Shown piece by piece: positions 57,917 to 64,000 of a stretch of 64,000 nucleotides of DNA. A program made the position numbers and the translations under genes. The stretch's first letter is position 1; the number at the start of each line of letters is the position of its first letter. Below the pieces are notes generated by a model, which saw only the letters and a program-made list of their open reading frames with translations, ran no database searches and was not told where the DNA came from. This DNA comes from Heloderma charlesbogerti. Lineage: Eukaryota > Chordata > Lepidosauria > Squamata > Helodermatidae. The stretch is from positions 769,063 to 833,062 of the forward strand of contig JANEZZ010002671.1 in NCBI GenBank assembly GCA_026122225.1, given 5' to 3'.

Positions 57917-59578
57917 GTCTTCTCCCAAAAGAGGGTCTATGACCCCCCTGGCAAAGGCAAAGTACAGGCTGAAGGGGCAGGACTGCAGCTTGAGATTGAG
58001 AGGCATATGGTCAAGGAACATCTCATTACTTTGAATGAGTTCAAATCTCCAGGGCCAGATGAACTGCATCCTAGAGTAATCAAGGAACTGGCAGAAGAAC
58101 TCTCAGAACCGCTGTCTATTCTCTTTGAGAAATCATGGAGGACGGGGGAAGTGCCAGATGACTGGAGGAGGGCTAATGTTGTCCCTATCTTCAGAAAGGG
58201 TAAAAAGGAGGAACCTGGGAACTACAGACCAGTCAGTCTGACATCAATCCCTGGGAAAATTCTGGAGCAGATGATAAAGCAATCCATCTGGAAGCACCTT
58301 GACAACAATGCAGTGATTACTCGAAGCCAACATGGATTTGTCAAAAACAAGTCCTGCCAGACAAATCTGATCTCATTTTTTGATCAAGTAGCCTCCCTTG
58401 TAGACCGTGGGAATGCTGTAGACATCATATACCTCGACGTCAGCAAAGCTTTCGACAAAGTGCCCCATGATCTCCTGATGAGCAAACTAGCTCAAAGTGG
58501 ACTAGATGAAACAACAATCCGGTGGATCCACAGTTGGCTACAGAACCGGACTCAAAGAGTGCTTCTCAATGGGACCTTCTCAAACTGGGGAGAATTAACG
58601 AGTGGGGTACCGCAGGGCTCAGTCCTGGGCGCAGTGCTCTTCAACATTTTTATTAATGACTTGGAGGAGGAGGTGCAGGGAATGCTGATCAAATTTGCAG
58701 AAGACACAAAATTGGGTGGGATAGCTAATACTTTGGAAGACGGAAACAAAATTCAAAGTGATCTGGATCGACTGGAGCGCTGGGCAGAAACAACAGAATG
58801 ACATTTAATAAGGATGAATGCCAAGTTCTGCACCTAGGAAAAAGAAACCAAATGCACAGTTACAAGATGGGGGATACGTGGCTCAACAACACTACAAGTG
58901 AGAAGGATCTTGGAATTGTTGTCGATCACAAGCTGAATATGAGCCAACAATGTGATGTGGCTGCAAAAAAGGCCAATGCTCTTTTGGGCTGCATTAATAG
59001 AAGCATCGCTTCCAAATCCAGGGAAGTACTAGTTCCCCTCTACTCAGCACTGGTTAGGCCTCATCTGGAGTACTGTGTCCAGTTCTGGGTACCACACTTT
59101 AAGAAGGATGCAGACAAACTGGAGAGGATTCAGAGGAGGGCAACAAAGATGGTCAGAGGACTGGAAACAAAGCCCTATGAAGAGAGACTGAAAGAACTGG
59201 GCATGTTTAGCCTTGAGAAGAGAAGACTGAGGGGAGATATGATAGCACTCTTCAAGTACTTGAAAGGTTGTCACAGAGAGGAAGGCCAGCATCTCTTCTT
59301 GATCATCCCAGAGTGCAGGACACGGAATAATGGGCTCAAGTTACAGGAAGCCAGATTCCAGCTGAGCATCAGGAAAAACTTCCTGACTGTTAAGAGCAAT
59401 ACGACAATGGAACCAATTACCTAGGGAGGTGGTGGGCTCCCCCACACTGGAGGCGGTCAAGACGAGGCTGGTCAGCCATCTGTCAGGGATGCTCTGACTT
59501 GGATTCCTGCATTGAGCAGGGGGTTGGACTCGATGGTCTTGTAGGCCCCCTCCAACCCTACTATTCTATGATTCTATG
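57917..59578 (+). mobile_element. CR1 LINE copy 2 inside BovB
   Basis: 5'-truncated CR1 from gtcttctcccaaaagagg to tactattctatgattctatg. BovB reads ...gttacg before and acctccgtccag after, so the site is clean with no clear duplication. Confidence 0.95.
58007..59424 (+). pseudogene. CR1 RT remnant (copy 2), one frameshift
   Basis: 264-codon frame with NEFKSPGPDELHPRVIKELA, NYRPVSLTSIPGKILEQMIK, IIYLDVSKAFDKVPHDLLMS (motif A), SGVPQGSVLGAVLFNIFIND (motif B) and IKFAEDTKLGGIA, where the catalytic FADD reads FAED. A one-base loss near 58,790 shifts the frame into 58,798-59,424 ([38 protein letters not shown]). Frame shift and FAED make it non-functional. Confidence 0.92.
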
Positions 59579-60095
59579 ACCTCCGTCCAGAATTCCTCAG
59601 GCACGCTGTCTATCAGGTCTAATCCCTTAAATCTATTCCTCACCTCCACTGTATATTCATAAGGGATATGATTTAGGTCATACCTGAATGGTTTAGTGGT
59701 TTTCCCTACGTTCTTCAATTTAAGCCGAAATTTTGCAAAAAGCAGGTCATGATCTGAGCCAGTCAGCTCCAGGTCTTGTTTTACTGACTGTATAGAGCTT
59801 CTCCATCTTTGGCTGAAAAGGACATAATCAATCTGATTTCGATATTGACCAGCTGGTGATGTCCATGTGTAGAGTCGTCTCTTGTGCTGTTGGAAAAGAG
59901 TGTTTGCTATGATCAGCGTGTTCTCTTGGCAAAACTCTATTAGCTTTTGTCCTGCTTCATTTTGTACACCAAGGCCATGCCTGCCTGTTATCCCGGTGAT
60001 TTCTTGACTTCCTACTTTAGCATTCCAATCCCCTATGATGAAGAGGTCATCTTTTTTTGGTGTTAGTTCTAGAAGGTGTTGTAGGTCTTCACTGA
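59579..60095 (-). mobile_element. BovB LINE copy 2, 5' section
   Basis: Resumes after the CR1 with acctccgtccagaattcc. The endonuclease part is read on the minus strand as LFIIGDWNAKVGSQEITGIT, RNQIDYVLFSQRWRSSIQS and GSDHDLLFAKFRLKLKNV. It ends near cttcactgaacc at about 60,095, so the 5' end is missing. Confidence 0.92.
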
Positions 60096-61549
60096 ACCAA
60101 TCATAGTTTTGTCTATTTTAATTGTTCATTCAAACATTTCTTATCATTAAATTATATAAATATAAAAACAACTAAAATTATAAATAACTACATAAGACAA
60201 ATAATTAATTATAAAAAACAATAATCACTAACCTGTTCCAAGTAATCTACTATCTCACACGCACCATTACAACTCCAACCAACAGTACTCATAATACATA
60301 TAAATAATCATTCAAACATGATTGTTTTCAATGTTTAACATATTTAATAATCATAGTTCCCTGCGCGATCACAATACAACCGCATATATACAATCTTCTT
60401 TTAGTTTTGTTACACCAAGTATGTGTGACCTCTATATCACATTATTTGCTATATATTGTCTGCAGCTATGTTGGTTATTTTGCATGCTCCCTAATCCTCT
60501 TTTGGTTAATTCCCTTGATACAGAATAGCAACTGAGCTGCTTATTATATTGGAACTCCGTTCGCGTGCATAGGGGTGCTTATCATTTTGGTTTTGTGGAT
60601 CTCTTGCTTCTGTCTAACCCACAATAAAAAAACAAAAAACAACCTACATCTCATTAAATTTTAGATTCCAAAATGTAATAATTGTTGGAGTGGGTGCCAT
60701 TTTTCTAGTGGACTTTTTGTAGAATTTCTTTCCATGATTGGTGGGACTGTTTATTACTATGTTTAATAGATATGTGTATCGATGTTTAAATAATCACGTG
60801 AGTGATGTCTTTTGATTGTAGGAACTTACAATTTTATACAATGGATAATTTTATTTTTTGCTTATAGAGAATTCAAATTAGAGATGAGTCAATAAATCAA
60901 TCAATAATCGCGCATGAAATCGTATAGATCGAATTTCGTCTAGACTTGCACTGCCCCTATATACACACATGATTGATAGTAATGATATTGGACTGGATGA
61001 TGTTAACCATATTTGGATTTTTTTGTGTAGTTTACATTTAGAGTCATCCGTGTCTTATGGCGGAATATGGCTTAATAGCTTATCCCATCACGTCTACTAA
61101 TTTGAGTTATAAATTTCTAGATATCTAACTTACAGACATCCTCACATTAAATAATATCGTTTCCTAACCTATATAAAACCACACATAATTAATTATCCGT
61201 ACATCTTTTTATACTTCATCCTCGTTGACAAAATCCTCATTTTAACGCTGATATATAGTGATCCTAGATGATTTAGCTACAACATTGTCAGCTAACTATT
61301 TATTTTAGGTGGACGTAGTGTAAAGCTGTTTGCATGAAAGGTGTGTATAAGTGATGTTTTTTTTGTAAAATGAATTACATAATTGCAAACAAAATAAAAT
61401 CGAGAAAATTCCATAAATAACATATCCCACTCTAAAGATAGATACATCGGATATGATAGCCTGATTTAGTTAGCTACTGCAACATTTAGAAACTGTTTTG
61501 TTTTTAGCGTGTATATTAGTAATACAAATTAGGATAAACTTTAATACCC
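60096..61549. other. AT-rich sequence of unknown origin with changing skew
   Basis: No open frame of note and no repeat family recognised. 60,120-60,360 is poor in G, whereas about 60,540-61,400 has more G than C on the plus strand (for example 60,661-60,720 has about 15 G and 6 C). Presumably KPNA1 intron; it could also be low-quality assembly. Confidence 0.4.
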
Positions 61550-63060
61550 TCCTGTATATCCACCAATACTTCTATCAATACCATCACTACTCCAAAAACA
61601 TAACACAAATATCAATATAATTATCTCTACTAGCATCCTATATCACTAAAAAACATCTAATACTTAAATATAAGATATTATAAACGTCTTAATCTTCTAA
61701 AATTTTTATATTATAATTTAATTTTATATTTTAATCCATTAACATCTTCTCATATATATCATCATCCATCACCTATGTCACACTCAATCTTATTTCATAA
61801 TAGCATCTATATCATCTAATACTTCAGATATCATCATAAATAAACACCATTCCCTAATTATCTATTATAATACTTCCTCCTCATTAAAAGTTACCTACCA
61901 TTTATACCCTAATATAACAACCTCTTAATAAATTTAACATTTACATTTTACCTAAGATACTCTAATCCACAACATACCTACACCATAACCAACTTTCTCT
62001 ACAACTACACATCATTCATCCTACATATTTCACCCCCAACCATAAACACCCAGAACAAAATTTCCCTCTTCTTCTCCATATCACTTCTTATATTCCAAGA
62101 TGTTATAACATTTAAGATGTTTAAACTCGTGACACGATTCATACCTAATTTTCCAAAAACCTACCTTTTACAATCAATTAATATAACCCTCTTATGTAAC
62201 TCTCACTCACAAACAACTAATACTATATCCATACTTATTTAAAATAAAAAACCCTCAACTTCCATCCCAGACCACTACACTGTCCCACTTCTACACCTTT
62301 CTATCTCAACCAACAATAACCACACCACAAATCCACTACTACCCCTATACTCCCACACAAAAACCTAAAATCCACAACACACCCCTAAACACAACCCACA
62401 CCCACCATCCAAACTAACCTCCTCACTAACCACTCCCTACTCCACATCACAAATATAAACTCCAATCTCCACCAACTCACATAAAAACCAACACCCATCA
62501 CACACCACCCCCCCCACCCACCCCCTCACTCATTTTCCCCTCTACCTCCATCACCATCCCCCAACCCTCACTCAAATTAAATCATGATCAATACCCCATT
62601 CAATATATACATAATCCAAACCCCACTTCTTTTCTAATCACAGAAATACCCCTAATCTAATACACCCTCCTATTAAACAAATTTTGACTAAGCCATAATT
62701 AGATTAATAATGACTTCTAACCACAATATAAATTATGGTATTCCATCTATCCCTAAACCCAACCTCAAAATATCTTTACTCCATACACTACAAAATCCAA
62801 CATCAACATCAACAAACATATAAATAAACACCCACCAACTCCTAATCTCATCCAACCTCATAATATCCATCAAACAACTACACCCCATCCCAATAACTAC
62901 TCCTTTATCAGACAAATATCCCATTAACCAACCTAATATTCCACTATATCCACCATCCCCAAGACAGTTACCCTCCCCCTATCTAAATATATTTTATAAT
63001 CGTACAAAAATTATCTATGACTTACCCACATGTTTCACCACTATTATACCTTTATTCTAT
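61550..63060. repeat. G-depleted, C-rich strand-asymmetric tract
   Basis: In 61,561-63,000 I count about 30 G in 1,440 plus-strand bases, roughly 2 %. 62,283-62,585 (303 bases) and 62,739-62,910 (172 bases) contain no G at all. C is common, for example 32 of 60 in 62,461-62,520. There is no simple period, microsatellite unit or coding frame. The few G bases cluster at 62,100-62,150 and 62,640-62,740. Nature unknown. Confidence 0.9.
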
Positions 63061-64000
63061 CTAATCCCCATCCCCAAACCACACCATGAGCAGCTTCATC
63101 ATAGAGACCTCCTTACAATAGTCACACAAATTGAGATGTATTAGTAGGCATGTGGCTCATACATTAGCAAGCATCTTGACACGTCAGGATTTAATTTCAG
63201 CATCTATTACTCAGCTACCTTTTTGCTATCTCTTTTACTATGATACCTTTTGTGCAGATCCTTAAACCTAACATTCTTGCCACAGCAGTGCATTACACAC
63301 CTAGCACATATCCTATTTAAAACGTTGTTATCTCTCCTCAGACAAGGGCTAGAGCTTGAGAATCTAAGAGATCTACGTTGAATCATATGTTCTGATCTGA
63401 CATTCTACTGCACAAGGAGCACACTGTCTTGTTTGGCAATTTTACGCATCATATTTGTTCTAAGTCTTTCATCTTATCCATGTAATCAAACAGTCATATT
63501 CCCATCCGAGTAGTTTGTCATGTTTCATAAGTGGATATATAGAGTTGGTAGTCATTTTGATATCGCCCGTACACTTGTGCATACTCACCAAACCAGAAAC
63601 CTTTACTTATTTTGATTTCATTTGCTCAAAAGTTGTCAGTAGATCTTTCTGATGAACCAGGTGGACGACAAACAGACAGAACTGCACAAACTCATGGTTT
63701 TTGCACACAGTTCCCAAGCTATCTTGTGTCCGACGGGGTCCGCCAGATTTGCCATGCTATATACTTTCCGTCTCTTAAGGTAGATCATAAGTACTTTTTG
63801 TTGAGTGCGTCTTTTTAGTATCAATATTTAACTGGAAGTCATTTCTATTATTAACTCATCACACATGTGTATTTTTGATTTTAAATTATTTAAACAGTCA
63901 AGGAGTAGTCATACTCTGCCTTATCAGTGTCATTACTTTATTTAAATATTTATTATCTATAAATTCCTCCGAACCTATAATCAATCATAGTTAAAGCGTA
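63061..64000. other. Unassigned sequence of ordinary composition
   Basis: Base composition returns to normal within about 60 bp of the G-depleted tract. No exon, repeat or RNA gene is recognised. Short open frames (to 68 codons) are at chance level. Confidence 0.4.

Larger units (their letters stand above)
4618..64000 (-). other. KPNA1: KPNA1 gene, 3' part (nine coding exons and their introns)
   Basis: Importin alpha-5 is the cytosolic adaptor that binds classical nuclear localisation signals with its ARM repeats and hands cargo to importin beta for entry through the nuclear pore. Nine exons here give 1,185 coding bases including the stop, or 394 residues, equal to about residues 145-538 of the family protein. 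All eighteen exon ends except the final stop fit AG/GT rules and the phases close at every join. The Trp/Asn ladder of the NLS groove is visible exon by exon. The C-terminus ends with an APQVD stretch and EAPMEGFQL, which fits KPNA1 better than KPNA5 or KPNA6 as I recall them. The importin-beta-binding domain and promoter lie upstream of the window. The gene choice is family knowledge; the exon model is read directly. Confidence 0.95.

Noticed and set aside
62733..62924. 63-codon minus-strand open frame in the G-depleted tract
   Set aside because: A strand without C lacks few codons by chance in this composition; no motif or homology is visible.
61550..63060. Satellite DNA or telomere-like repeat
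   Set aside because: No repeating unit could be found by eye despite the extreme composition.
55241..64000. Upstream KPNA1 exons (ARM1, importin-beta-binding domain)
   Set aside because: I looked for the conserved ARM1 and basic IBB wording on the minus strand and did not find it. These exons are expected beyond the window.

Overview
The window comes from a vertebrate nuclear genome, most probably a squamate reptile (lizard or snake). It has one split, highly conserved protein-coding gene surrounded by retrotransposons. BovB (RTE), CR1, L2, L1, DIRS-like elements and hAT-type MITEs lying together is a squamate pattern. The species cannot be named from the sequence.

The only host gene recognised is KPNA1 (importin alpha-5, karyopherin subunit alpha-1), on the minus strand. 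Nine coding exons, read from 54,800 down to 4,618, encode the last 394 residues. That matches about residues 145-538 of the 538-residue vertebrate protein. All junctions use AG/GT and the reading frame closes at every join. The exons for the N-terminal importin-beta-binding domain and the first ARM repeat, and the promoter, lie beyond 64,000. Sequence below 4,618 is probably 3' UTR and then flank.

The introns are mostly mobile DNA. 7.1-9.65 kb is a BovB copy. 11.18-19.43 kb is a four-level nest: a hAT-like MITE is split by an L2 LINE, which is split by a near full-length CR1, which is split by a short BovB piece. 23.25-30.4 kb holds scattered pieces of a DIRS-like element, several MITEs, a 147-bp near-perfect palindrome and a 5S-rRNA-derived repeat with a CR1 tail. 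The large intron at 32.3-54.7 kb holds a CR1 tail, a second L2, four L1 copies, a second DIRS-like element and more MITEs. 55.7-60.1 kb is a MITE, then a BovB split by a CR1.

The last part, 60.1-63.1 kb, is different. It is AT-rich with no repeat I recognise, and contains a block of about 1.5 kb (61,550-63,060) almost without G on the plus strand, including 303 consecutive bases with none. It is either an extreme strand-asymmetric tract or an assembly or base-calling artefact. This is the least explained signal in the window.

No tRNA gene, CRISPR array, endogenous retrovirus or second host gene was recognised. Transposon borders are eye estimates, usually good to about 10-50 bp unless target-site duplications are quoted.
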